Origin: Mesorhizobium tianshanense
Lineage (GTDB): Bacteria; Pseudomonadota; Alphaproteobacteria; Rhizobiales; Rhizobiaceae
Reading direction: 5' to 3'
Assembly (NCBI RefSeq): GCF_007830515.1
Contig: NZ_VLKT01000001.1
Coordinates: 124,001 to 188,000, forward strand
Length of the DNA: 64,000 nt
Shown one piece after another: positions 57,268-64,000 of this stretch (positions are counted from its first letter, which is position 1; every line of letters begins with the position of its first letter). Below the pieces are notes generated by a model. It had not been told where the DNA came from. It ran no database searches and was given only the letters and a program-made list of their open reading frames with translations. Both the position numbers and the translations under genes were made by a program.

Positions 57268-57400
57268 TTTGACCATGTTCTTGCCCGAATCCGGGCGCCA
57301 CTTTTCGCGGAAGCGGACCTTCGGTTCGGCATGATTCTAAAGCGCGCCGCGTCTGAAGGCGTCATGCGACGCGCCTTAAGTTCCTGTCTTAATGCATACC
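57268..57400. repeat. Composite dispersed repeat, reverse copy
   Basis: The part 57268-57340 is the inverse of the repeat at 47711 (CCACTTTTCGC...GGACCTTCGGTTCGG). It runs straight into a second dyad, AAAGCGCGCCGCGTCTGAAGG and its near-complement CATGCGACGCGCCTTAA, ending near 57400. It lies between convergent genes and may also stop transcription. Confidence 0.6.
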
Positions 57401-57417
57401 CCAAGACCGCTGCGCCG

Positions 57418-58950
57418 TCACTTCGACAGGTCCTCCAGCGGCATCGATATTTCGGCGAACACGCCTTCCGGCCGGAATTCATGGATCACTTCGCTGGAGA
57501 TGACCTTGGCCAGGCTGCGGCGGATCAGGATAGAGCCGAAGCCATAGCGTTCGGGCGAGGCAACTTCAGGCCCGCCGCTTTCGCGCCAGGTCAGCACCAG
57601 CCGCCGTGCGCCTTTCCGGCCCCGTGCCTTCCAGTCGAGATCGACCTTGCCCGCGGCCGCCGACAGCGATCCGTATTGCAGCGCGTTGCTGGCCAGTTCA
57701 TGCAGGATCAGGCCAAGCCCGACAGCCTGGTCGGGTGAAAGCAGGAGGTCCGCGCCTGAGATCGTCATGCGCGGCTGTTCGGCGGTGTCGAACGGTTTGA
57801 CCTCGACCTGCACGAGTTCGCGAATGCCGATGCCGCGCCACTCGCGGTCGGACAGCAGGCTGTGAGCGGCGCCCAGCGCCTGAAGCCTGGCGCTGAAGGC
57901 TTCGAGGAACTCGCTCGGCCGGTGGGCATGGCGAACGGTTTGCGTCGCCAGCGCCTGCACGGTCGCCAGCGTGTTCATGACGCGATGGTTCAGCTCGCGC
58001 AGCAAGAGCCGTTGCCGCTCGTCGCCGAGCTTGCGTTCGGTAACGTCGTAATTGACGCCGAAGATCAGCGTCGGCTTGCCGTCGCCGTCGCGCTCGATGA
58101 CGCGGCCGCGCGTAGCGACCCAGCGCGGCGGACTGAAGCCCTTGACGCGGTATTCGCCAAAATAGTCGTCGCCGCTGGTCAGCGCGTCGCGAAAGCGCGT
58201 CTCGGTCTGGTAGACATCGCGCGGGTCGATGGCGGCAACGATGTCGCGCGCCCTCAGCCGGTTCGAGCGCGGCAGGCCGAACAGTTCGGACAACCGGACA
58301 TCGCATTCGATCATATCGGTGTGGATATCCCACGCCCAGCTTGCGAGCGAGGCGGCATCGAGCGCGATGGCGCGCCGCTTTTGTTCGCGCGCCAGCGCCG
58401 CAGCGGCGCTGGCGCCGTTGCGGGTGGCGTCCTTCAATGCGAACAGGCTGGCGGCGAGGCTGGCGAGCGCCGTCAACTGTCCGAGCTTGGCGGCAGACGG
58501 CGACGCGCGCGGCTTCCGGTCGAAGACGCAGAGCGTGCCGATCCGGGCGCCGGCCACCACAATCGCCACACCTGCATAGAAACGGACATGGTGCTTGCCA
58601 ATGACCAGCGGGCTGGCGCTGAAACGTGTATCCGCGGCCGCATCGGTCACCACCATCGGCTCGTCGCCGGCAGCAATGGCATAGGCGCAGAAAGATGTAT
58701 CGGTGGCGGCCTCGGTCTCGTCCAGGCCGACACAGGATTTGAACCATTGCCGTTCGACGGCGAGCAGTGTCACCAGCGCGATAGGCACCTGCATGACCGC
58801 GGCGGCGAGCCCACTAATATGGTCGAAGTCGGGATCGGCCGCGGTGTCGAGTGCATCGAGACCGTGGAGTACGGCAAGCCGATCCTGCGCCCTTAGCACG
58901 CTAAGGACATCGACCGGCAGATTCGGCTTTTTCTCTACCCGGCTATCCAC
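57418..58950 (-). CDS. Soluble GAF-PAS-HWE histidine kinase
   Basis: A cytosolic kinase of about 510 residues. A GAF domain fills about residues 25-175 (FDHISGLAAAVMQVPIALVTLLAVERQWFKSCVGLDETEAATDTSFCAYAI), a PAS domain 200-310 (ASLASWAWDIHTDMIECDVRLSELFGLPR...PRWVATRGRVIERDGDGKPTLIFG) and an HWE kinase follows: LLLRELNHRVMNTLATVQALATQTVRHA, LGLILHELASNALQYGSLS and FGSILIRRSLAKVISSE. The start is uncertain; the GTG at 58950 with GGGGG upstream was taken, while the frame stays open to 59169. It may feed PhyR. Confidence 0.83.
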   Translation of the reverse strand: MDSRVEKKPNLPVDVLSVLRAQDRLAVLHGLDALDTAADPDFDHISGLAAAVMQVPIALVTLLAVERQWFKSCVGLDETEAATDTSFCAYAIAAGDEPMVVTDAAADTRFSASPLVIGKHHVRFYAGVAIVVAGARIGTLCVFDRKPRASPSAAKLGQLTALASLAASLFALKDATRNGASAAAALAREQKRRAIALDAASLASWAWDIHTDMIECDVRLSELFGLPRSNRLRARDIVAAIDPRDVYQTETRFRDALTSGDDYFGEYRVKGFSPPRWVATRGRVIERDGDGKPTLIFGVNYDVTERKLGDERQRLLLRELNHRVMNTLATVQALATQTVRHAHRPSEFLEAFSARLQALGAAHSLLSDREWRGIGIRELVQVEVKPFDTAEQPRMTISGADLLLSPDQAVGLGLILHELASNALQYGSLSAAAGKVDLDWKARGRKGARRLVLTWRESGGPEVASPERYGFGSILIRRSLAKVISSEVIHEFRPEGVFAEISMPLEDLSK

Positions 58951-59013
58951 AAGGCCCCCAAATTCATCGGCTTGCAGCCATTCGCGCCAGGCCGGCTGCC
59001 TGGCTCCGAAACC

Positions 59014-59038
59014 GGAACCTTCGCCTTGAGGAACCGTT
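59014..59038 (+). promoter_or_regulatory. EcfG promoter of the small membrane protein gene
   Basis: GGAAC, 16 bp, CGTT, 76 bp upstream of the ATG at 59114. A 15-bp sequence GCGCCAAACGACATG is tandemly repeated in the leader at 59071-59103. Confidence 0.72.
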
Positions 59039-59113
59039 ACCCAACCACGTTTTGCCAGCCGCGCCCGCCGGCGCCAAACGACATGCCAGCGCCAAACGAC
59101 ATGGAGGCCGATC

Positions 59114-59314
59114 ATGCCCAAGATCGTTCCTGAAGACAAAGCCCGCCAGGGACGCTGGGGGTGGCACACCCTCCGTATCCTGATCGCCGCGCTGCTTCTG
59201 GCGTTTATCGCCTGGGGCGTCGCGGAGATTTACGGCAACATGATAGACAAGACGCCGCCAACCGAACAGGGCGAGCTTCCCAGGAACGAACAGGGCGAGC
59301 TTCCCCAGGGCTGA
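59114..59314 (+). CDS. Short one-TM stress protein
   Basis: A 66-residue protein with a basic N-terminus (MPKIVPEDKARQGRWGWH), one transmembrane helix (TLRILIAALLLAFIAWGVAEIYG) and a hydrophilic tail with a tandem repeat (EQGELPRNEQGELPQG). ATGGAGG lies upstream of the ATG. An EcfG promoter precedes it. No family was recognised; likely a small envelope protein of the general stress regulon. Confidence 0.68.
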   Translation: MPKIVPEDKARQGRWGWHTLRILIAALLLAFIAWGVAEIYGNMIDKTPPTEQGELPRNEQGELPQG

Positions 59315-59343
59315 AGCCCGCCGATTGACCGTGGCGGGCCGCA

Positions 59344-60264
59344 TCACGCGGCCTTCGCTTGGGCAGCGCGCGCCGGGACGAGAACGTTGAGCGCGCCAGG
59401 ATGGATTTCGATCGTCGTTTCGCGGTCAAGCCTGATCAGTTCGCCATCCAAGACGGCGCGGAATCTCTTGGCTGCCGAGTGGATTTTCAAAACGACCCGG
59501 TCGGCCTGGTGGATTTCGACATGTCCGCTGTCGCGCCATTTGCCCCGCGCCATATCGAAAAGGAACCGGACCAGTTCGCCACGCTGCCGCGCCACCGTGA
59601 TATAAATGCCGAGCACGCCGCCGGCGGGATTGTCGGCATAGGGCAGGTGACCCTCACCGAACAGATTGTTGGTGACGCCGATGCCGGTGGTGCGCGTCAC
59701 GATTTCGGTTTCGCCGATTGTCAACGTCACCTTCATTGCCGACGGGTTTTTGATCGTCGCCCAGGCAGCCCGCACGGAGGCCTGCATCTTTCCCAGCCGC
59801 GAGCCAAACTCCATGTTCTGGCGAAGCTGCACCATCTTGGCATGCATGCCGATCGAGAACTGATGCACGAAGGGTCGGCCGTTGGCGGTTGCCATATCGA
59901 CTGCGATGACCTCGCCGTCGGCAAAGGACTTCACTGCCGCGTCAAGGGTCTGCGGGACGCCGAGCCCGCGCGCGAACAGGTTCATCGTGCCGGCCGGTAA
60001 TATGGCAAGCGCCGTTTTCCTGCCCATCAACCGGGCCGCCGCGGCCGAAATGGTGCCGTCGCCACCGCCGGCCAGCACGATGTCGATGCCGGGCTTCGAG
60101 GCGACGCTGTCCAGCGTTGCGACGATATCCTTGCCGGCAACGACGTCGATGTCGATGGAATGACCAGCTGCCTCCAACGTCCGGCGCATCTGGTCCGAGA
60201 AGGCGAAAAGATCAATCGTTCGCAAGGTGCCGCCCTCCTGGTTCAGCACCGCCGCAAATCGCAT
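59344..60264 (-). CDS. Diacylglycerol-kinase-family lipid kinase (YegS/BmrU-like)
   Basis: A 306-residue lipid kinase-like enzyme. The catalytic domain carries the glycine-rich nucleotide loop VLAGGGDGTISAAAARLMGRKTALAILPAGTMNLFARGLG, the family hallmark, followed by the C-terminal beta-sandwich domain (MVQLRQNMEFGSRLG, VTNNLFGEGHLPYADN, LDGELIRLD). It probably phosphorylates a lipid such as diacylglycerol. The ATG at 60264 was used because it starts the domain; the frame runs to 60522 without support. An EcfG promoter lies 70 bp upstream. Confidence 0.87.
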   Translation of the reverse strand: MRFAAVLNQEGGTLRTIDLFAFSDQMRRTLEAAGHSIDIDVVAGKDIVATLDSVASKPGIDIVLAGGGDGTISAAAARLMGRKTALAILPAGTMNLFARGLGVPQTLDAAVKSFADGEVIAVDMATANGRPFVHQFSIGMHAKMVQLRQNMEFGSRLGKMQASVRAAWATIKNPSAMKVTLTIGETEIVTRTTGIGVTNNLFGEGHLPYADNPAGGVLGIYITVARQRGELVRFLFDMARGKWRDSGHVEIHQADRVVLKIHSAAKRFRAVLDGELIRLDRETTIEIHPGALNVLVPARAAQAKAA

Positions 60265-60333
60265 GCCCCCACTCCGTTCTTTCTTGGCAACCATGGGCAA
60301 CCATTGGCCGGGACAGACCCAGCCACAGGCTGA

Positions 60334-60358
60334 AACGGGGCGGTTAAAAAAAGGTTCC
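60334..60358 (-). promoter_or_regulatory. EcfG promoter of the lipid kinase gene
   Basis: Minus-strand GGAAC, CTTTTTTTAACCGCCC (16 bp), CGTT. The -10 lies 70 bp before the start codon. Confidence 0.75.
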
Positions 60359-60455
60359 GTAAGCTCTGACGAAAATACAGGAGTGCGGTTTACCGATGGA
60401 ACGCATGCATAAGCGCGATTTAGACGGATTTTTACGACGTTCGCCATGGTGTTTC

Positions 60456-60480
60456 GGAACAACGGCGTGGTCACAGCGTT
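60456..60480 (+). promoter_or_regulatory. EcfG promoter of the PRC-barrel gene
   Basis: GGAAC, AACGGCGTGGTCACAG (16 bp), CGTT, 82 bp upstream of the ATG at 60562. It is divergent from the lipid-kinase promoter 98 bp away. Confidence 0.78.
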
Positions 60481-60561
60481 GTGACATGTGAAGACGCTGC
60501 GTCCGATCTTTCCATGGCTCAATTGGACGCGGCGTACACGAAATCACGAGGAGAGATGATC

Positions 60562-62034
60562 ATGGTACGCACCCTTCTAGCCACGACCGCACTCACAATG
60601 CTGATCGCAACAGGCGCTTACGCGCAGTCGCAGACAACTCCGGCCCCGGCGCCGCCTGCCACCCAGGAAGCCGAACCGGTCGACGTGCAGCGCGCCGAGG
60701 GCAGCCTTGTCACCAACATCATCGGTGAATCGGTCTATAACGGCACAGGCGACGACGCCGAGAACATTGGCATGGTGAGCGATGTCGTCTTCGATGAAAA
60801 CGGCCAGGCAAAATCCATCGTCATCGGCGTTGGCGGCTTCCTTGGCGTCGGCGCCAAGAACGTCGCTTTCGACTACGACAAGCTGGAATGGGCCGAACGG
60901 AACGGCGATCGTTGGCTGATCGCCCAAACGACAAAGGATGAGTTGACGGCTCAGCCGGACTTTGACCGCAAGCCTTACGATCCGGCTCCTGCGGCCACTG
61001 ACACCACGGCTGCGGCTCCTGCCGCCCCTTCTGGGTCGACCGATACCACCGCACAGAACGCTCCGGCGGCCCCGGCCGAGCCCGTGAAGCGCTCCGACGG
61101 CAACCTTGCCACCAACATCGTCGGCGAAACCGTCTACAACGGCACTGCCGACGACGCTCAGAACATCGGCGACGTGAACGACATCGTCCTGGCCAAGGAC
61201 GGCAAGGCAGAGTCGCTGGTGATCGGCGTCGGTGGCTTCCTTGGCATCGGCGAAAAGAACGTAGCCTATCAGTTCGACAAGGCCCAGTGGGCCGAGAAGA
61301 ATGGCGATCGCTGGCTGGTCGCCCAGACCACGAAGGAGGAACTGGAGGCGCAGCCCGATTTCGACCGCAAGCCCTATGATCCGGCCCCGGCAACCACCGC
61401 ATCCACTGACGCGGCGGCGCCTCAGCCGGTGACGACAACCCCTGCTGTCACCCCGGCTCCAGCCCCTGCGGATCAGACGGCGGAAGCCCCGACGGCAACG
61501 CCTGACACCGCTGCTCCGGCGCCTATGGACAAGACAGCCGAGGCTCCGGCTCCAGCGCCTGCGGATAAGACGGCGCAGGCCCCGGCGGCAACGCCTGATC
61601 CTGCTGCTCCGGCCCCAACGGACCAGACGGCCGAGGCTCCGGCTGCCGGAACGCCTGACGCCCCCGACCAGACGCAGACCGCGGCGATCGACAAGTCGGC
61701 ACTGACCGAAATGCCGGTCGACGAGATCCGGTCGGAGGACCTGGTTGGAACCACCGTCTATGGCGCCAATGATGTCAATGTCGGTGAGATTGGCGACGTC
61801 GTGCTGACGGGCGACAAGAAGGTCGATGCCGTCATCATCGACGTCGGCGGCTTCCTCGGCGTTGGTGAGAAGGAAGTGGCGGTCGGCATGGACAACCTCA
61901 AATTCATGACCGACAAGGATGGCAAGAAGTACTTGTACACGACCTTCACCAAGGAGCAGCTCGAGGCGCAGGTCGTCTACGACAAGGGCAGCTATGCCGA
62001 GAAGCGCGACGAGCAGCGCATGATCATGCGGTAG
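60562..62034 (+). CDS. Exported triple PRC-barrel protein
   Basis: A 490-residue protein with a signal peptide (MVRTLLATTALTMLIATGAYAQ). Three PRC-barrel domains follow at about residues 40-140, 180-275 and 390-480. The first two are near-duplicates (NIxGExVYNGTxDDAxNIGxVxDIV, IGVGGFLGxGxKNVA, QTTKxEL, QPDFDRKPYDPAP), the third is more diverged (TVYGANDVNVGEIGDVVL). The 100-residue linker before the third is Pro/Ala/Thr-rich and repetitive. Probably periplasmic and stress-protective; EcfG promoter upstream, terminator downstream. GAGGAG lies 8 bp before the ATG at 60562. Confidence 0.88.
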   Translation: MVRTLLATTALTMLIATGAYAQSQTTPAPAPPATQEAEPVDVQRAEGSLVTNIIGESVYNGTGDDAENIGMVSDVVFDENGQAKSIVIGVGGFLGVGAKNVAFDYDKLEWAERNGDRWLIAQTTKDELTAQPDFDRKPYDPAPAATDTTAAAPAAPSGSTDTTAQNAPAAPAEPVKRSDGNLATNIVGETVYNGTADDAQNIGDVNDIVLAKDGKAESLVIGVGGFLGIGEKNVAYQFDKAQWAEKNGDRWLVAQTTKEELEAQPDFDRKPYDPAPATTASTDAAAPQPVTTTPAVTPAPAPADQTAEAPTATPDTAAPAPMDKTAEAPAPAPADKTAQAPAATPDPAAPAPTDQTAEAPAAGTPDAPDQTQTAAIDKSALTEMPVDEIRSEDLVGTTVYGANDVNVGEIGDVVLTGDKKVDAVIIDVGGFLGVGEKEVAVGMDNLKFMTDKDGKKYLYTTFTKEQLEAQVVYDKGSYAEKRDEQRMIMR

Positions 62035-62049
62035 TTCGCTCCACCGACG

Positions 62050-62086
62050 AAAAAAGGCCCGCGCCGGCAACGGCGTGGGCCTTTTT
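62050..62086. terminator. Bidirectional terminator between PRC-barrel and sulfatase genes
   Basis: AAAAAGGCCC-GCGCCG pairs with CGGCGT-GGGCCTTTTT around a GCAA loop; both strands have T-runs. It lies 16 bp after the PRC stop and immediately at the end of the sulfatase gene. Confidence 0.9.
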
Positions 62087-63654
62087 CATGGCTGGAAAGG
62101 TAGCAGGCCCGCGACGTGGCCGGCGACGCCATCCTCGGTCAGTTCGGCAAGCGCCAGTGATTGGTCGAGATGTTCGGCCCGCCAGGCAAGCAGCCTTTCG
62201 GCAAGCTCCAGCCGGACGCGCAGATAGGCCGGGTCGGCAGCGACATTGGTCAGTTCGTCTCGATCTCTTTCGAGGTCGAAAAGCAGCGACGGCAGGCCGC
62301 CGCCGAAATGGACATACTTGAATTCTTTCGTGCGGATGACGGCGAGGTTGCACTGGCGCGGACCGATGCCAAAATGGCGCTCGGCATGACCGTCGGCAAC
62401 CGAGCGGAAATCGAACTCCCAATGCGCGGCCTCGCGCCAATTGTCCGGCTCCCTGGCATCCAGGAACGGCTTCAGCGATTGTCCGTCGAGATGCGGCGGC
62501 GTTTCCTCGCCAAGCAGATCGAGCAATGTCGGCGCTATGTCCACCGCCTCAGTGAAGCGGTGGACGCCGGCGCCAGCCGCTCTGCGACGGAGCGGGTCGC
62601 GGATGATCAGCGGGATATGAAAACTGCCGTCGAAGAAGCCGCCTTTGCCCAGCATGAAATGGTCGCCCATCATCTCGCCATGGTCGGAGGTCAATACGAT
62701 GATGGTGTTATCCCAAGCATCCGCTGCCTTGACCGCTTGCCAGATGCGGCCAAGCTGCGCATCGACCTCCGAGATCATGCCGTAATAGAGTGCGCGGATG
62801 CGGCGAAAATCGTCGTCGCTCCAGTCGCGCACCTTGCCTTCGGCTCCCGGGCGGAATTTTGCCCGCTCCTGTTGGTCAAGATCATAGGCAAGGTAAGGGT
62901 GGCTTTCCGCCTCGGCCCGCCAGCTCGCGGCGCGGCGGAAGGCTGTACCGTCGGCGGGATCATACATCCTGTTGTAAGGCTCCGGCACGATGAAGGGCGG
63001 ATGCGGGCTAAGGAAGGAAAGATGCGCGAACCATGGCGTGTCGCGCTCCTGTTCGCCAAGCCAGCGGACGAATTCGCCGGTCAGGAAAGCGGCTGGGGTT
63101 TCGTCCTTCGAGTAGACGGGCGACGCGTCGGTCACCGCGCCGCCATGGATCTCGTTCGCCGGGCGATGGATGTCGGGAAAACCGGCGCCGCTATCGACGC
63201 CGCGCGCCTTGAGCCAGGACAGCCATGGTTTCTGGTGCTCCGGCAGGAGTTGGCGCACGGTGAAGCCGGGCAGCACGCCTTCGTAGCTTTTCAGCCGCGG
63301 GTCGCCTGGCGCCAAAGCGCGCGGATCGGGCGACATGTCGGTGTAGCCGAACAGCGTCGGATCATAGCCGAGGCCGCGCAACGAAAGCGCGATGTTGCCG
63401 TGGCGGGCGTCGAGCGGCGTGCCGTTGCGGCAAACGCGGTTGTTCATCTGGTAAAGGCCGGTGTAGAGGCAGGCGCGCGCCGGGGAGCAGGGCGCCGCCC
63501 CACCATAATGTTTTCTGAACAGCACGCCCTCGGCAGCGAGCGCGTCGACGTTCGGAGTCCGCACCACCGGATGACCGACAGCCGACAGGCAGTCGCCGCG
63601 CCACTGGTCGCAGGTGATCAGGAGAATGTTCGGGCGCCTGCCTTTTCCGGTCAA
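62086..63654 (-). CDS. Sulfatase/phosphonate monoester hydrolase-like enzyme
   Basis: A 522-residue alkaline-phosphatase-superfamily hydrolase. The active site is APCSPARACLYTG (CSPAR, Cys56), the formylglycine sulfatase signature needing a maturation enzyme. Metal ligands are in NILLITCDQWRGD and LTSDHGEMMGDHFMLGK. Blocks such as NRVCRNGTPLDARHGNIALSLRGLGYDPTLFGYTDMSPDPR match rhizobial phosphonate monoester hydrolases, which also cleave sulfate and phosphate diesters. No sulfur or phosphonate genes are next to it, so the substrate is open. It converges with the PRC-barrel gene. Confidence 0.87.
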   Translation of the reverse strand: MTGKGRRPNILLITCDQWRGDCLSAVGHPVVRTPNVDALAAEGVLFRKHYGGAAPCSPARACLYTGLYQMNNRVCRNGTPLDARHGNIALSLRGLGYDPTLFGYTDMSPDPRALAPGDPRLKSYEGVLPGFTVRQLLPEHQKPWLSWLKARGVDSGAGFPDIHRPANEIHGGAVTDASPVYSKDETPAAFLTGEFVRWLGEQERDTPWFAHLSFLSPHPPFIVPEPYNRMYDPADGTAFRRAASWRAEAESHPYLAYDLDQQERAKFRPGAEGKVRDWSDDDFRRIRALYYGMISEVDAQLGRIWQAVKAADAWDNTIIVLTSDHGEMMGDHFMLGKGGFFDGSFHIPLIIRDPLRRRAAGAGVHRFTEAVDIAPTLLDLLGEETPPHLDGQSLKPFLDAREPDNWREAAHWEFDFRSVADGHAERHFGIGPRQCNLAVIRTKEFKYVHFGGGLPSLLFDLERDRDELTNVAADPAYLRVRLELAERLLAWRAEHLDQSLALAELTEDGVAGHVAGLLPFQP

Positions 63655-63733
63655 TCGCTGTATCCTTCATTGTAGCGTGCCGCTCATGGAGCCGAATTTT
63701 TGCGGCGACGCAAGCCAGAGGGTTTCGCCAGAT

Positions 63734-63762
63734 AGTGAACGAAGGCCGTTTTATTGTTCACT
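63734..63762. promoter_or_regulatory. Inverted repeat in a divergent promoter region
   Basis: AGTGAAC and GTTCACT are perfect 7-bp arms 15 bp apart, between the sulfatase and the dioxygenase-like gene. It is a plausible site for a dimeric regulator of one or both genes. Confidence 0.5.
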
Positions 63763-63872
63763 CATAGAGCACAGTCTATTCTGTGTTTGTGGCCTTTGAC
63801 GCCGGCTGGCGGGTCCTCATATTTGCGTGGACAGCGGCATGGGCCGCACAGGGCAAGGAAGGAGCAGGAAAA

Positions 63873-64000
63873 ATGCTCAACCAGATCAAAGGCCTGCATC
63901 ATGTCACCTCGATGGCCAGGGATGCGCGCCAGAACAATGAATTTTTCACAAAAAAACTCGGCCTGCGCCGGGTCAAGAAAACCGTCAATTTCGACGCACC
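63873..64000 (+). CDS. VOC ring-cleaving dioxygenase-like protein (N-terminal fragment at window edge)
   Basis: Only the first 42 codons are present: MLNQIKGLHHVTSMARDARQ, then NEFFTKKLGLRRVKKTVNFD. The GLHHVTSMARDARQNNEFF pattern is typical of VOC ring-cleaving dioxygenases (MhqO/PcpA-like), where the second His of the HH pair is a metal ligand. AAGGAAGGAG lies before the ATG. The rest is outside the window. Confidence 0.82.
   Translation, partial: MLNQIKGLHHVTSMARDARQNNEFFTKKLGLRRVKKTVNFDA

Overview
The window is high-GC alphaproteobacterial chromosome, most consistent with Mesorhizobium or a close Rhizobiales relative. The evidence is a PhyR-NepR-EcfG general stress module, DUF2865, DUF1127 and DUF4164 proteins, a tkt-gap-pgk-fba cluster, a pst-phoU-phoB operon, and several intergenic repeat families of the kind that pepper Mesorhizobium genomes. 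No phage, transposase, plasmid-replication or CRISPR genes were seen. All calls were made by reading the sequence; no database search was run.

Layout. 1-3.6 kb: a type II cation P-type ATPase (cut by the window edge) divergent from a universal stress protein gene that carries a near-perfect FNR/FixK box. 3.7-6.2 kb: a minus-strand set of small stress or detoxification genes (DUF1127, DJ-1/PfpI, VOC, alkyltransferase-like) ending in a WYL/YafY-type regulator, with two copies of a CTCCTGACA-N6-TGTCAGGAG palindrome placed like operators. 6.4-16.1 kb: SGNH hydrolase, DUF899 protein, then central carbon metabolism (fbaB, pgk, gap, tkt) interrupted by a K+/H+ antiporter. 16.4-22.4 kb: DUF4164-zapA, 1-Cys peroxiredoxin, an MBL-fold hydrolase, rpoH, rluD, small genes and tRNA-Glu(CTC). 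22.4-24.3 kb: a short, AT-richer, island-like stretch next to the tRNA with an unknown zinc-ribbon protein. 24.4-32.7 kb: detoxification-type enzymes (VOC, GST with a histone-like tail, cyclase, MBL), small envelope proteins, and two copies of a putative small-RNA gene. 33.0-43.4 kb: a 1268-residue hybrid sensor kinase, then pstSCAB-phoU-phoB behind a Pho box, with no phoR in view. 43.7-48.6 kb: a ROK repressor divergent from a xylFHG-type sugar ABC transporter, with two copies of one operator.

48.7-62.1 kb is a general stress response (GSR) island. phyR is divergent from nepR-ecfG. Around them lie three HWE-type histidine kinases, a single-domain response regulator, a Crp/Fnr protein, and small membrane or stress proteins (DUF1328, DUF883, YqjE-like, a short one-TM protein, a lipid-kinase-like protein and a triple PRC-barrel protein). 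Eight GGAAC-N16-CGTT elements, the EcfG promoter signature, lie in the correct orientation before these genes. The last 2 kb hold a phosphonate-monoesterase-like sulfatase and the start of a ring-cleaving-dioxygenase-like gene.

How the parts fit. Phosphate sensing and uptake (pst/pho), sugar uptake (xyl) and triose/pentose phosphate metabolism are ordinary housekeeping. The distinctive theme is layered stress control: FNR/FixK, a WYL regulator, RpoH and EcfG each have visible targets in the window. The best-supported discoveries are the dense EcfG regulon, the paired WYL-type palindromes, the duplicated small-RNA candidate and the tRNA-Glu-adjacent unknown protein.
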